From positions 310,001-374,000 of the forward strand of contig NZ_JABJQZ010000008.1 of assembly GCF_013155335.1 (NCBI RefSeq): DNA of 64,000 nt. Direction: 5' to 3'. The position numbers and the translations under genes were made by a program. Of the stretch, positions 19,636-27,750 are shown in pieces. The notes beneath the pieces are model-generated. The model ran no database searches. It was not told the DNA's origin and saw only the letters and a list, made by a program, of their open reading frames with translations. This DNA comes from Nocardioides sp. zg-1230 (GTDB lineage: Bacteria; Actinomycetota; Actinomycetes; Propionibacteriales; Nocardioidaceae). Within the stretch, counting starts at the first letter, position 1. The number at the start of each line of letters is the position of its first letter.

Positions 19636-19794
19636 ATGTACCAGGACCTGGGCCTGAGCCTCCTGACCGTGCTCGGCGTGCTCACAGGCATCGGCGTGCT
19701 GCTGTACGTCCTCGCGGTGCTCGACCCGACCAGCGTCCGCACGGCCAAGCAGCTGCCGTCGCACCGCGGGCCCGGTGGCCGCGCGGACACCTGA
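19636..19794 (+). CDS. Small single-pass membrane protein (52 residues)
   Basis: This short frame starts with ATG after an ATCGGAG site. It encodes MYQDLGLSLLTVLGVLTGIG, a hydrophobic helix of about 25 residues, then a polar Lys/Arg-containing tail (AKQLPSHRGPGGRADT). Codon use is like its neighbours, with strong third-position G/C. It sits alone on the plus strand between two leftward genes. No function is known; small membrane proteins of this shape are common and easily missed by annotation. Confidence 0.6.
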   Translation: MYQDLGLSLLTVLGVLTGIGVLLYVLAVLDPTSVRTAKQLPSHRGPGGRADT

Positions 19795-19817
19795 CCCCAC
19801 CGCCGTCGGGCCCGGGT

Positions 19818-20831
19818 TCAGCCCGCGGCGTACGCCTCGATCTCGGCGCTGATGCGCGCCTTGACGTCCGCCGGCGCGAACGACGCGTCGACGGCCGCAC
19901 GCGCCAGGTCCGCCACTCCCCGCTCGTCGAGGTCGAGCAGGCCGGCCGCCACCTCGTAGTCGCGGTTGAGCGACGTGGCAAACATCGGCGGGTCGTCGGA
20001 GTTGATGGTCACCGTCACCCCGGCGTCGACGAACGTCCGCAGCGGGTGGTCCTCGATCCGGTCGACGGCCCGGGTCGCGATGTTGGAGGTCGGGCAGACC
20101 TCCAGCACCACCCCGGTGTCGGCCAGGTGCGCGAGCAGCTCGGCGTCCTGTGCGGCCGAGACGCCGTGGCCGATGCGCTCGGCACCGAGCAGGCGCAACG
20201 ATTCCCACACGGTCTCCGGCCCCGTGGTCTCCCCGGCGTGCGGCACCGACCGCAGACCGGCGGCGCGGGCGGCGTCGAAGTGGCCGCTGAACTGCGCCCG
20301 CGGGACCCCGATCTCGGGCCCGCCCAGGCCGAAGCCCACGAGGGCGTCGGTGCGGTGCTCGAGGGCGTACTCGAGCGTCGCGTCGGCGGCAGGCAGCCCG
20401 GACTCGCCGGGGATGTCGTAGATCCAGCGCAGCACGAGCCCGAAGTCACGCTCCGCGGCGAGGCGCGCGTCCTCGAGGGCGTCGGTGTAGGCCTCGATCG
20501 GGATGCCGCGGACCACGGAGGTGTACGGCGTGCAGGTGAGCTCGGCGTAGCGCAGGTTCTGGCCCTCGGCCATCTCGCGCGCGACCTCGTAGGTCAGCAG
20601 CCGGACGTCCTCCGGCGTGCGGACCAGGTCGACGACGGCGAGGTAGACCTCGATGAAGTGGGCGAAGTCGCGGAAGGTGAAGAACTCCCGCAGCTCCTCG
20701 AGGTCGGACGGCACGCCCGCCGCCGGGTGGCGCGCCGCGAGCTCGGAGACGATCCGCGGCGACGCCGACCCGACGTGGTGGACGTGCAGCTCGGCCTTGG
20801 GCAGGCCGGCGATGAAGGACTGGAGGCTCAC
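19818..20831 (-). CDS. Adenosine deaminase family protein
   Basis: This 337-residue TIM-barrel amidohydrolase deaminates adenosine or a related purine nucleoside. Metal ligands appear in AELHVHHVG (near residue 14), SVPHAGETTG (His and catalytic Glu), ERIGHGVSAA (His) and TINSDDPPMF (Asp). The second ligand motif is HVHHVGSASP instead of the textbook HxHLDG, a variant I associate with an actinobacterial subgroup, so the substrate may not be adenosine itself. The GTG start at 20831 is placed by the conserved N-terminus (MSLQSFIAGLPKAELH). The gene follows the anchored DsbA-like gene on the same strand, 22 bases apart, so the two may be co-transcribed. Confidence 0.87.
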   Translation of the reverse strand: MSLQSFIAGLPKAELHVHHVGSASPRIVSELAARHPAAGVPSDLEELREFFTFRDFAHFIEVYLAVVDLVRTPEDVRLLTYEVAREMAEGQNLRYAELTCTPYTSVVRGIPIEAYTDALEDARLAAERDFGLVLRWIYDIPGESGLPAADATLEYALEHRTDALVGFGLGGPEIGVPRAQFSGHFDAARAAGLRSVPHAGETTGPETVWESLRLLGAERIGHGVSAAQDAELLAHLADTGVVLEVCPTSNIATRAVDRIEDHPLRTFVDAGVTVTINSDDPPMFATSLNRDYEVAAGLLDLDERGVADLARAAVDASFAPADVKARISAEIEAYAAG

Positions 20832-20853
20832 GCCCCGCAGTGTCGCAGAGACC

Positions 20854-21627
20854 TCAGCCGACCATCTGGGCGGCGATGTCCTGCAGCGTCTCGCCCTCGA
20901 CGACCTCGCCGTCGACGAGCACGGTCGGCGTGGAGTTGACGTCGGCGTCGCCCGCCGCGTCGCCCGCCGCCTCGACCCAGCCCTCGAAGGCCATGTCCTC
21001 GATGCCGGGGCGTACGGCGTCCTCATCGGCACCGGCCTCGACGGCCCACTCGACGAGCTGGTCGCTGTCGGGGAAGGGACCCGACTCCGCCGGCTGGTTG
21101 TCGAAGAGCAGGTCGTGGAACTCCTTCGCGACCTCGGGACCGGACTCGTCGAGGACCACGGCGAACGCGTTGGCGGCCTCCGGCGAGTAGTCACTGATCC
21201 GCTCGAGGAACGCGATCGGGCGGTATTCCACCTTGACGTCGCCCGCCTCGACGGCCTCGTCGAGCTGGTCGCCGACGGTCTGCTCGAGCTGCCCGCAGAA
21301 GGGGCAGAGGAAGTCCTCGTAGATCACGATCGACTTCGGCGCGTCCGCGTCGCCGACGACCAGGCCGTAGTCGCCGCTCGCGCCGGCCGGCGCGGTGTCG
21401 GGCTTGTCGGAGCCGAGGTTGGTGACCAGGAAGTAGCCGCCGACCATGAGGACCAGCACGGCACCGATCAGGCCGAAGCGGGTGAGCTGTTCCTTGCGCT
21501 TGGCCTTCTTGCGGCGCTCTTCGGCCTCGGCCCGGGCGCGCTCGGTCCGCGCCCGGCGGGCCTCCCGCTTGGCCGCGGTCGCCGCCTTCTCCTCAGCGGT
21601 CCTGTGCGAGCTCTTCTTCTGCGCCAT
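20854..21627 (-). CDS. Membrane-anchored DsbA-like thioredoxin-fold protein
   Basis: This 257-residue protein has a long Lys/Arg/Glu-rich cytoplasmic N-terminus, one transmembrane helix (FGLIGAVLVLMVGGYFLV, near residues 52-69) and an extracytoplasmic thioredoxin fold of the DsbA/DSBA_4 type. The active site is FLCPFCGQ and the cis-proline region is NSTPTVLVDG. It likely forms or isomerises disulfides in exported proteins. I chose the ATG at 21627 because AAGGAAG lies about eight bases before it; an in-frame ATG at 21657 lacks a ribosome site. The promoter TAGGGT is at 21678-21683. Confidence 0.87.
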   Translation of the reverse strand: MAQKKSSHRTAEEKAATAAKREARRARTERARAEAEERRKKAKRKEQLTRFGLIGAVLVLMVGGYFLVTNLGSDKPDTAPAGASGDYGLVVGDADAPKSIVIYEDFLCPFCGQLEQTVGDQLDEAVEAGDVKVEYRPIAFLERISDYSPEAANAFAVVLDESGPEVAKEFHDLLFDNQPAESGPFPDSDQLVEWAVEAGADEDAVRPGIEDMAFEGWVEAAGDAAGDADVNSTPTVLVDGEVVEGETLQDIAAQMVG

Positions 21628-21677
21628 CGAGGCTTCCTTCGTGATCGGTGTGCTCATCTGCAGGTGGTGCACCCCTG

Positions 21678-21683
21678 ACCCTA
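21678..21683 (-). promoter_or_regulatory. -10 box for the DsbA-like gene
   Basis: TAGGGT on the minus strand lies about 50 bases before the chosen ATG, leaving a leader with a ribosome site. It is 37 bases from the divergent orn -10 box. Confidence 0.45.
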
Positions 21684-21719
21684 TGAGGCGAGGCTGAGTC
21701 GACGCTGAGAGCGTCCAAG

Positions 21720-21725
21720 TAGGGT
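21720..21725 (+). promoter_or_regulatory. Leaderless -10 box for orn
   Basis: TAGGGT is followed by eight bases and the GTG at 21734, with no ribosome site. Confidence 0.55.
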
Positions 21726-21733
21726 GGCCCGTC

Positions 21734-22378
21734 GTGAACGACAGACTGGTGTGGATCGACTGCGAGATGACCGGACTCGACCTCGGGGCCGACGCGCTCA
21801 TCGAGGTCGCGGCACTCGTGACGGACTTCGAGCTCAACGTCCTCGGGGAGGGCGTCGACGTCATCATCAAGCCCTCGCAGGAGGCCCTCGACCAGATGGT
21901 CGAGTTCGTGCGGTCGATGCACGAGAAGTCGGGCCTACTCGACGCCCTCGACAGCGGTACGACGCTCGCCGAGGCCGAGCAGCAGGTGCTCGACTACATC
22001 AAGGAGCACTGTCCCGACGGGACCCGCCCGCCGCTGGCCGGCAACACCGTGGCCACCGACCGCGCGTTCCTCGCACGCGACATGGCGGATCTCGAGTCGT
22101 TCCTGCACTACCGGATCGTCGACGTCTCCTCGATCAAGGAGCTCTCCCGCCGGTGGTACCCGCGGGCCTACTTCGCCGCGCCCACCAAGCGGGGCAACCA
22201 CCGCGCCCTCGCCGACATCCAGGAGAGCATCGAGGAGCTGCGCTACTACCGCGAGGCCGTCTTCGTGCCCCAGCCCGGTCCCGACAGCACCAGGGCCAAG
22301 GAGATCGCAGCGCGCCACGGTGGGCAGCTGACGGGCCTCGGGCCGGACACGGACGCCGATTCCGGCTCCGCGGACTGA
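21734..22378 (+). CDS. orn: Oligoribonuclease
   Basis: This 214-residue DEDDh 3'-5' exonuclease degrades short RNA oligonucleotides, including pGpG from cyclic-di-GMP turnover, to mononucleotides. Exonuclease motif I is WIDCEMTGLD at the N-terminus. Motif II is the Asp in ATDRAFLARDM, and motif III is HRALADIQESIEEL with the catalytic His and Asp. The C-terminal 30 residues are an acidic, low-complexity extension. It has a GTG start with a leaderless promoter. tRNA-His lies 46 bases downstream but has its own promoter. Confidence 0.95.
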   Translation: MNDRLVWIDCEMTGLDLGADALIEVAALVTDFELNVLGEGVDVIIKPSQEALDQMVEFVRSMHEKSGLLDALDSGTTLAEAEQQVLDYIKEHCPDGTRPPLAGNTVATDRAFLARDMADLESFLHYRIVDVSSIKELSRRWYPRAYFAAPTKRGNHRALADIQESIEELRYYREAVFVPQPGPDSTRAKEIAARHGGQLTGLGPDTDADSGSAD

Positions 22379-22384
22379 GTGCCC

Positions 22385-22390
22385 TACACT
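22385..22390 (+). promoter_or_regulatory. -10 box for tRNA-His
   Basis: TACACT lies 34 bases before the mature tRNA-His 5' end, a plausible distance for a short precursor leader. Confidence 0.4.
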
Positions 22391-22424
22391 TCTCGTCGTC
22401 CGCAGCGTCCGCGCTGCGGGACAT

Positions 22425-22501
22425 GGTGGGTATAGCTCAGCTGGTAGAGCGCCGCCTTGTGGTGGCGGATGTCGCGGGTTCAAGTCCCGTTACTCACCCC
22501 A
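22425..22501 (+). tRNA. tRNA-His (anticodon GTG)
   Basis: The acceptor stem GTGGGTA pairs with TACTCAC. An extra 5' G (22425, the G-1 position) faces discriminator C, which is diagnostic for tRNA-His. The anticodon loop TTGTGGT carries GTG, and CCA is encoded. Confidence 0.95.
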
Positions 22502-22508
22502 GACAGAT

Positions 22509-22540
22509 CGAGCCCCCGACCTTCCCAGGTCGGGGGCTCG
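22509..22540. terminator. Bidirectional terminator between tRNA-His and the FUSC-type gene
   Basis: A perfect 14-base-pair stem (22509-22522 against 22527-22540) with a TCCC loop lies between the rightward tRNA and the stop codon of the leftward gene. Confidence 0.8.
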
Positions 22541-22548
22541 AGTCGTCC

Positions 22549-23715
22549 TCAGGCGCCACCCGGCCCCGCCGGGCGGCGCGCGGGCACCCGGATCGGCACC
22601 CGCGCCGAGCCGATGGGGTTGGCCTCGGCGACGCGATCCATGGCGTCGATGATGTTGCGGAGGTTGATGATCAGCGCGCCGTAGACGGGCCACTCGGGGG
22701 AGCGCTCGGTGGCCCGGAGCTCCTCGGTGAACGCCTCCAGCCGGCGGCGTACGTCGAGCAGCGCGGCGGGGTCGGCGTCGCTGGTCGCCCGGCCGGCGTC
22801 GCCGAGCATCGAGATCCAGGGGTCCGCGAAGGCCTCCCCCCAGGTCTCACGGTGCGCCTGCTGCCCGCCGAGGGTCCGGGCCAGGCTGCGGGTCTCGGCG
22901 ACGGCCTGCTCCATCCGCCGCAGCAGCTCGTGCCACTCGCGGGGGTTCTTCATCGACCGCGCGGAGCGTCGGGGGTTCATCCGGGCGCTCTCCTCGGCCT
23001 GCCGCACGAGCGCCCACGCGTGGTCGAGGTCCTTGTCGATGTCCCGGGTGCGCTCGATCCAGCCAGTGACGTCCTCGTCCTGGCACCCGTCACCGAGCCC
23101 ACCGGCCATGTCGGCGAGCAGCTCGCCGATGGCGTCGTCCACGCGGTCGAGCGACTTGGCAGCCGTGTGGCGACGTAGGGGCGGCCACACCACGACGTTG
23201 ACGAGCAGTCCGACGGCGACGCCGATCGCTGTGTCGAGCAGGCGGGAGACGAGCATGACGTCGTCCTCGAAGCCGGTGGTGAGGACGACGAGGCCGGTCG
23301 TCGCGATGGTCGTCGCCTCAGCCCCCAGCCACGGCACGGACCCCAGCACGAGCGCGACGACCAGCAGCAGCGTGATGGCCCCGGTGCTCAGCCCGAGGGC
23401 CTCCCCCACCAGGGTGGCCAGCACCACGGCGACCACGGTCGCGGCGACCTGCTGCATTCCCTTGGAGAAGGTGCGGTAGACGGTGGCGTGCACCACCAGC
23501 AGCGCCGCCCACGGCGCCAGGAACGGCTGGGGCAGGTCCAGCACGCTCGCCGCGATGACCCACGCGGCGACGGCCGCCAGCACCGTCTTGGCCAGCTGCA
23601 GGACGTCGTTCCACCAGATCGGGTCACCGAGCCGGTCGTCGACGCGCTGCCTCCACCACTCTCCGAACCTCTCCCCTGGTTTCTCCCCCGCGCTCTCCCT
23701 CACGTTCTCCCTCAT
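22549..23715 (-). CDS. FUSC-family (aromatic acid exporter-like) membrane protein
   Basis: This 388-residue protein has an N-terminal charged stretch and about six hydrophobic segments between residues 35 and 185. These include LAKTVLAAVAAWVIAASVL and a PWAALLVVHATVYRTFSKG motif typical of FUSC/ArAE permeases. A long cytoplasmic helical domain of about 200 residues rich in Arg and Glu follows. Family members export aromatic acids or other toxic organic anions; the substrate here is unknown. I preferred the ATG at 23715 because GAGGAG lies five bases upstream, over an in-frame GTG at 23733. It is convergent with tRNA-His. Confidence 0.8.
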   Translation of the reverse strand: MRENVRESAGEKPGERFGEWWRQRVDDRLGDPIWWNDVLQLAKTVLAAVAAWVIAASVLDLPQPFLAPWAALLVVHATVYRTFSKGMQQVAATVVAVVLATLVGEALGLSTGAITLLLVVALVLGSVPWLGAEATTIATTGLVVLTTGFEDDVMLVSRLLDTAIGVAVGLLVNVVVWPPLRRHTAAKSLDRVDDAIGELLADMAGGLGDGCQDEDVTGWIERTRDIDKDLDHAWALVRQAEESARMNPRRSARSMKNPREWHELLRRMEQAVAETRSLARTLGGQQAHRETWGEAFADPWISMLGDAGRATSDADPAALLDVRRRLEAFTEELRATERSPEWPVYGALIINLRNIIDAMDRVAEANPIGSARVPIRVPARRPAGPGGA

Positions 23716-23800
23716 GGTGCTCCTCTCCCTCACCGATCGACACTACGGACGTCGGCGGGCGGCGCAAGCATCCCGAAGGAGGGGCGAGACGTCGTGACCG

Positions 23801-24703
23801 CTACGGGTGGTAGACCGCCCGGTGCGGCCGCGGGCTCGCGAGCAGCACGGGGCACCGCGCCTCCCTGAGCACGGCGCGGGCGACCGGGCCGATGTGCGAG
23901 CCGATCGGCACGAGCGGGTCGTGGCGTCCGATCACGAGCAGCTCGGCGTCGGCGGAGCCCTGCACGAGGCTCTCGGCGGCGCGGCCCTGCTCGACCCGCA
24001 CGTCGGCGTCTGTCGCGGCGGTGAGGTCGCCGACGCGGTCGAGCGCGGCACAGACCTCGGCCCGGGCGCTGTCGGACCAGCGCTGGACGTCCTCGGGGGT
24101 CAGCGCGCCCTCGTAGGGCCGCGGCAACGACCACGAGTGGACGAGTCGCAGCTGCGCACCACGGGCGTGGGCCTCGGCCAGCGCCGCGCGCAGCACCTCG
24201 TCGGAGCGGTCGGCCACGTCGACGCCGGCGACCACCACCCGCTGCTTCCCCTCGGGACGCCAGCCGCTCGGCACAGCCACCACGGGCACCCGCAGGTGCG
24301 CGGCGACGCCACCGGCGACGGTGCGGTTCACGATGCGGGACAGCCGCGACAGGTGCCGGTGCTCCACCACGACCATCCGGGCCGTGCGGCCGAGCTCGAC
24401 CAGGGCACCCACCGGCGTGCCCCGGACGAGCTCGTGGGTGACGGGCACGGCGTCGCCGACAACGTCGTCGGCCATCTTGACCGCTTCTGCGAGGCGCTCG
24501 GCGCCCCACGCCTCGACGTCGGCCGCGGGGATCAGCACGTGGTCTGCCGGGATCGGGGTCAGGTCGACGGAGTGCACCAGGTGCAGCCCGCACCCGGCCC
24601 GCAGGGCCTCGGCGGCAGCGAACGCGAGCGCGGACCCGAACTCCTCCGGCCCGACCCCGACCACGATGCGGGGCCCGCGTGCAGTGGTGCGCTGCTCGGT
24701 CAT
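23801..24703 (-). CDS. Tandem universal stress protein (two UspA domains)
   Basis: This 300-residue cytoplasmic protein has two USP folds. Domain one begins RIVVGVGPEEFGSALAFAA and ends near residue 140 with a variant ATP-binding stretch (HRHLSRLSRIVNRTVAGGVAA). Domain two begins RVVVAGVDVADRSDEVLRAAL and carries the G2xG9G(S/T)-like IGRHDPLVPIGSHIGPVARA pattern. Tandem USPs are common in actinobacteria, often under hypoxia control; no regulator is visible. The start has a strong GAGGAGG site. It is divergent from the alcohol dehydrogenase. Confidence 0.88.
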   Translation of the reverse strand: MTEQRTTARGPRIVVGVGPEEFGSALAFAAAEALRAGCGLHLVHSVDLTPIPADHVLIPAADVEAWGAERLAEAVKMADDVVGDAVPVTHELVRGTPVGALVELGRTARMVVVEHRHLSRLSRIVNRTVAGGVAAHLRVPVVAVPSGWRPEGKQRVVVAGVDVADRSDEVLRAALAEAHARGAQLRLVHSWSLPRPYEGALTPEDVQRWSDSARAEVCAALDRVGDLTAATDADVRVEQGRAAESLVQGSADAELLVIGRHDPLVPIGSHIGPVARAVLREARCPVLLASPRPHRAVYHP

Positions 24704-24860
24704 GACGTCCTCCTCGACTGGTCCTCTGCCTCCACTCTTCGCCTGCCGCGGCGTCGTACGAAGGGTCCTTCGTCCCGGCGCCCCTCGGCAAAGGGCCCTC
24801 GCGCCGGGGCGTCTCCGGCACGAGGATGGGCGCGAACCTGAGGAGGTCGACACGCGTGCG

Positions 24861-25916
24861 TTGCGCCTGAACGAGTGGAAGAGCGAGCCCGTGCTCGAGG
24901 AGGTCCCGGTGCCCGAGCCGGGCCCCGGTGAGGTGCTGGTGCAGGTGGGCGCCGCCGGGGCCTGCCACTCCGACCTGCACCTGATGCACGAGTTCGAGCC
25001 GGGCACCCTGCCGTGGAACCCGCCCTTCACCCTCGGTCACGAGAACGCCGGCTGGGTGCACACCCTCGGTGAGGGCGTCACCGGTCTGGAGATCGGCCAG
25101 GCCGTGGCCGTCGTGGGCGCGTGGGGCTGCGGGACGTGCGACCACTGCCTCGACGGCTTGGAGACCTACTGCGAGCGCCCCGACCTCGCCCCGGTGGCCG
25201 GCGGCGGAGGCGGGTTGGGTCTCGACGGAGGCATGGCCGACTACATGCTGGTGCCGGCCGCGCGGCACCTCGTGCCGATCCCCGACGGACTGGGGGTCGT
25301 CGACGCAGCCCCGCTGACCGACGCCGCGCTCACGCCGTACCACGCCGTACGCCGCTCCCTGGGCAAGCTCGGCCCCGGGACCACCGCCGTGGTGATCGGC
25401 GTCGGCGGCCTCGGCCACCTCGGGCTCCAGGTCGTCAAGGCGGTCAGCGCGGCGCGGGTCATCGCGGTCGACGGACGCGAGAGCGCCCGCGACCAGGCCG
25501 CCGAGCTCGGTGCCGACCTCGTCCTCGACCCCGGACCCGACACCGTCGAGCGCATCCGGGAAGCCACCGGAGGCCGCGGGGCCGACGTGGTGATCGACTT
25601 CGTGGGCTCCGACGAGACCCTGGCGACGTCCGCCGCGTGCGTACGCCAGCTGGGCGACGTCACGATCGTCGGCATCGCCGGCGGCACGCTGCCCGTCTCC
25701 TTCTTCGGACTGCCCTACGAGGCCAGCGTCCAGACGACCTACTGGGGCAACCGTCGCGAGCTGGTGGAGGTGCTCGACCTCGCGAGCCGCGGCCTCCTCC
25801 ACGCCACGACGACGATCTACCCGCTCGAGGACGCCGTCTCCGCCTACCAGGACCTGGCCCACGGCGAGGTCACCGGGCGGGCCGTCATCGTGCCCAACGA
25901 CACGTTCACGCGCTGA
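24861..25916 (+). CDS. Zinc-dependent alcohol dehydrogenase with an atypical start codon
   Basis: This MDR-family oxidoreductase has the GHENAGWV zinc-site motif, a structural zinc loop (CGTCDHC then ETYC), and an NAD-binding GVGGLGHLG Rossmann motif. It interconverts alcohols and aldehydes or ketones with NAD(P)H. Family members begin M-RALRL. Here the codon in the Met position (24852-24854) is ACG, five bases after a perfect AGGAGG (24841-24846). The nearest standard in-frame start is the TTG at 24861, used for these coordinates (351 residues); starting at ACG would give 354. No ATG or GTG lies in frame nearby. Either an ACG start, a sequencing error, or a natural start-codon mutation is possible. 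Confidence 0.85.
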   Translation: MRLNEWKSEPVLEEVPVPEPGPGEVLVQVGAAGACHSDLHLMHEFEPGTLPWNPPFTLGHENAGWVHTLGEGVTGLEIGQAVAVVGAWGCGTCDHCLDGLETYCERPDLAPVAGGGGGLGLDGGMADYMLVPAARHLVPIPDGLGVVDAAPLTDAALTPYHAVRRSLGKLGPGTTAVVIGVGGLGHLGLQVVKAVSAARVIAVDGRESARDQAAELGADLVLDPGPDTVERIREATGGRGADVVIDFVGSDETLATSAACVRQLGDVTIVGIAGGTLPVSFFGLPYEASVQTTYWGNRRELVEVLDLASRGLLHATTTIYPLEDAVSAYQDLAHGEVTGRAVIVPNDTFTR

Positions 25917-25954
25917 CGTCCGAGCCGTGACCGGGCCCCGTCGTCGTCAGGGTC

Positions 25955-25960
25955 TACGTT
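25955..25960 (+). promoter_or_regulatory. Leaderless -10 box for the flavoprotein oxidoreductase
   Basis: TACGTT is followed by six bases and the GTG at 25967. Confidence 0.5.
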
Positions 25961-25966
25961 GGCCCG

Positions 25967-27535
25967 GTGACTTCCGGCAACAGCAGCTATGACGTCGTCG
26001 TGGTCGGCGGAGGGCACAACGCCCTCGTCAGCGCCGCCTACCTCGCCCGCGCCGGGCTCTCGGTGCTCGTGCTCGAGCGCCTGGGCCACACCGGCGGTGC
26101 GGCGGTGTCGGTCGAGCCCTTCGCCGGGCAGCCGGCCCGGCTGTCCCGCTACTCCTACCTCGTCAGCCTGATGCCCGAGCAGCTGATGGCAGACCTGGAC
26201 CTCGACGTCCGCCTCGCCTCGCGCACCACGGCGTCGTACACCCCGTGGACGCGCGGCGAGCGCTCCGGCGGCCTGCTGGTCGAGCGGCCCGAGGGCGAGG
26301 CGACGCGCGCGTCGTTCCGCGACCTCACCGGCGGCGACGAGGAGTACGCCGCCTGGGAGGCGTTCTACGGCGAGGTCGGCCGGCTCGCGGAGGCCGTCGC
26401 GCCGACACTGATGCGGCCGCTCCCCCTCGAGAAGGACGTCCGCGGCCTGGTCGACGAGCGCATCTGGACCGACGTCGTCGAGGAGCCCCTCGGCCGGGCG
26501 ATCACCCGGCGCTTCGCCGACGACACCGTGCGCGGCGTGGTCGCCACCGACGCGCTCATCGGCACGTTCGCCTCGATGGACGACCCCTCGCTCGTGCAGA
26601 ACCGCTGCTTCCTCTACCACCTCATCGGCAACGGCACCGGCGAGTGGCGCGTGCCGATCGGCGGCATGGGCGCGGTCACCGACGCCTTGGCCAGGGCGGC
26701 CGTCGACGCCGGCGCGGATGTCGTCACGGGTGCGGGGGTCAGTGCGATCACGCCCGGCCCGGACGGTGCCGAGGTCGTCTGGCACGACGGCGGACAACAG
26801 CACTCGGCGACCGGGCGGCGCGTGCTGTCCGGCGTGGCCCCCTGGGTGCTGCGGATCCTGCTCGGCGAGGGCGAGGACGCCGAGACCAAGCCGGCCGGCT
26901 CGCAGCTCAAGATCAACTTCCTCCTCGACCGGCTGCCGGCGCTGCGCTCGGGAGCCGACCCCGCCGTGGCGTTCGCCGGCACCCTGCACCTCGCCGAGGA
27001 CTACTCGACCATCGAGCGGGCGTACGCCGCCGCGGCCGGCGGTGCGGTGCCCGACCCGATGCCCGGTGAGGTCTACTGCCACAGCCTGACCGACCCCTCG
27101 ATCCTCGGCGACCGCGCCGGCTCGGCGCACACCTTGACCTACTTCGGCCTGCACACGCCGGCCGGGCTCTTCGACGCCGACCCCGGCGCCAAGGACCTCG
27201 CCGTGCAGCGCGCGCTCGCCTCGATCGACGCGGTCCTGGCCGAGCCGCTCGCCGACTGCCTCGCCACCGACGCCGACGGCCGCCCGTGCCTCGAGGCGAA
27301 GATCCCGCAGGACGTCGAGAGGGACCTCGCCATGCCGGGTGGGCACATCTTCCACGGCGACCTCGACTGGCCGTGGGCGCCCAACCGCTCGCGTCTCGAG
27401 ACCCCGGCCCAGCAGTGGGGCGTCCAGACCGGACATGACTCGGTGCTGCTCTGCGGCTCCGGCGCGCGTCGCGGCGGGGCGGTCTCCGGGCTCGGCGGCC
27501 ACAACGCGGCGCAGGCCGTGCTCGCCGAGCTCTGA
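25967..27535 (+). CDS. FAD-dependent oxidoreductase, phytoene desaturase/PYROXD2-like
   Basis: This 522-residue flavoprotein has an N-terminal dinucleotide-binding site (VVVVGGGHNALVSAAYLARAG) and the GG motif after the first beta-alpha-beta unit (HTGGAAVSVE). A C-terminal FAD-contacting segment (ARRGGAVSGLGGHNAAQAV) is also seen. This pattern belongs to the carotenoid-desaturase-like NAD(P)/FAD oxidoreductases, close to the PYROXD2 subgroup. No carotenoid genes are nearby, so a carotenoid role is unlikely and the substrate is unknown. The GTG start is supported by a leaderless -10 box. Confidence 0.83.
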   Translation: MTSGNSSYDVVVVGGGHNALVSAAYLARAGLSVLVLERLGHTGGAAVSVEPFAGQPARLSRYSYLVSLMPEQLMADLDLDVRLASRTTASYTPWTRGERSGGLLVERPEGEATRASFRDLTGGDEEYAAWEAFYGEVGRLAEAVAPTLMRPLPLEKDVRGLVDERIWTDVVEEPLGRAITRRFADDTVRGVVATDALIGTFASMDDPSLVQNRCFLYHLIGNGTGEWRVPIGGMGAVTDALARAAVDAGADVVTGAGVSAITPGPDGAEVVWHDGGQQHSATGRRVLSGVAPWVLRILLGEGEDAETKPAGSQLKINFLLDRLPALRSGADPAVAFAGTLHLAEDYSTIERAYAAAAGGAVPDPMPGEVYCHSLTDPSILGDRAGSAHTLTYFGLHTPAGLFDADPGAKDLAVQRALASIDAVLAEPLADCLATDADGRPCLEAKIPQDVERDLAMPGGHIFHGDLDWPWAPNRSRLETPAQQWGVQTGHDSVLLCGSGARRGGAVSGLGGHNAAQAVLAEL

Positions 27536-27572
27536 GGCGACACCTCGATTTCGCCTGCCGATCACGAGGCGG

Positions 27573-27578
27573 TAGAGT
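27573..27578 (+). promoter_or_regulatory. -10 box for tRNA-Lys
   Basis: TAGAGT lies 19 bases before the mature tRNA-Lys 5' end. Confidence 0.4.
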
Positions 27579-27597
27579 TCTACTCGCTTCACCGCAC

Positions 27598-27673
<76 letters not shown>

Positions 27674-27678
27674 CTCGA

Positions 27679-27710
27679 GAAGGCCAGGCCCCACCGGGGA
27701 CCTGGCCTTC
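27679..27710 (+). terminator. Terminator hairpin after tRNA-Lys
   Basis: The stem GAAGGCCAGG/CCTGGCCTTC encloses an inner CCCC/GGGG pairing and lies six bases after the tRNA. Confidence 0.75.
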
Positions 27711-27750
27711 CTCGTCGAGACGACGTGTGAGCCGACCGAGCGGGGGCGGG

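Noticed and set aside
24847..24858. Adjacent SalI and MluI recognition sequences (GTCGACACGCGT) at the alcohol dehydrogenase start
   Set aside because: It looks like a cloning junction, but the sequence continues naturally into the gene, and such GC-rich six-base sites occur by chance in this genome.
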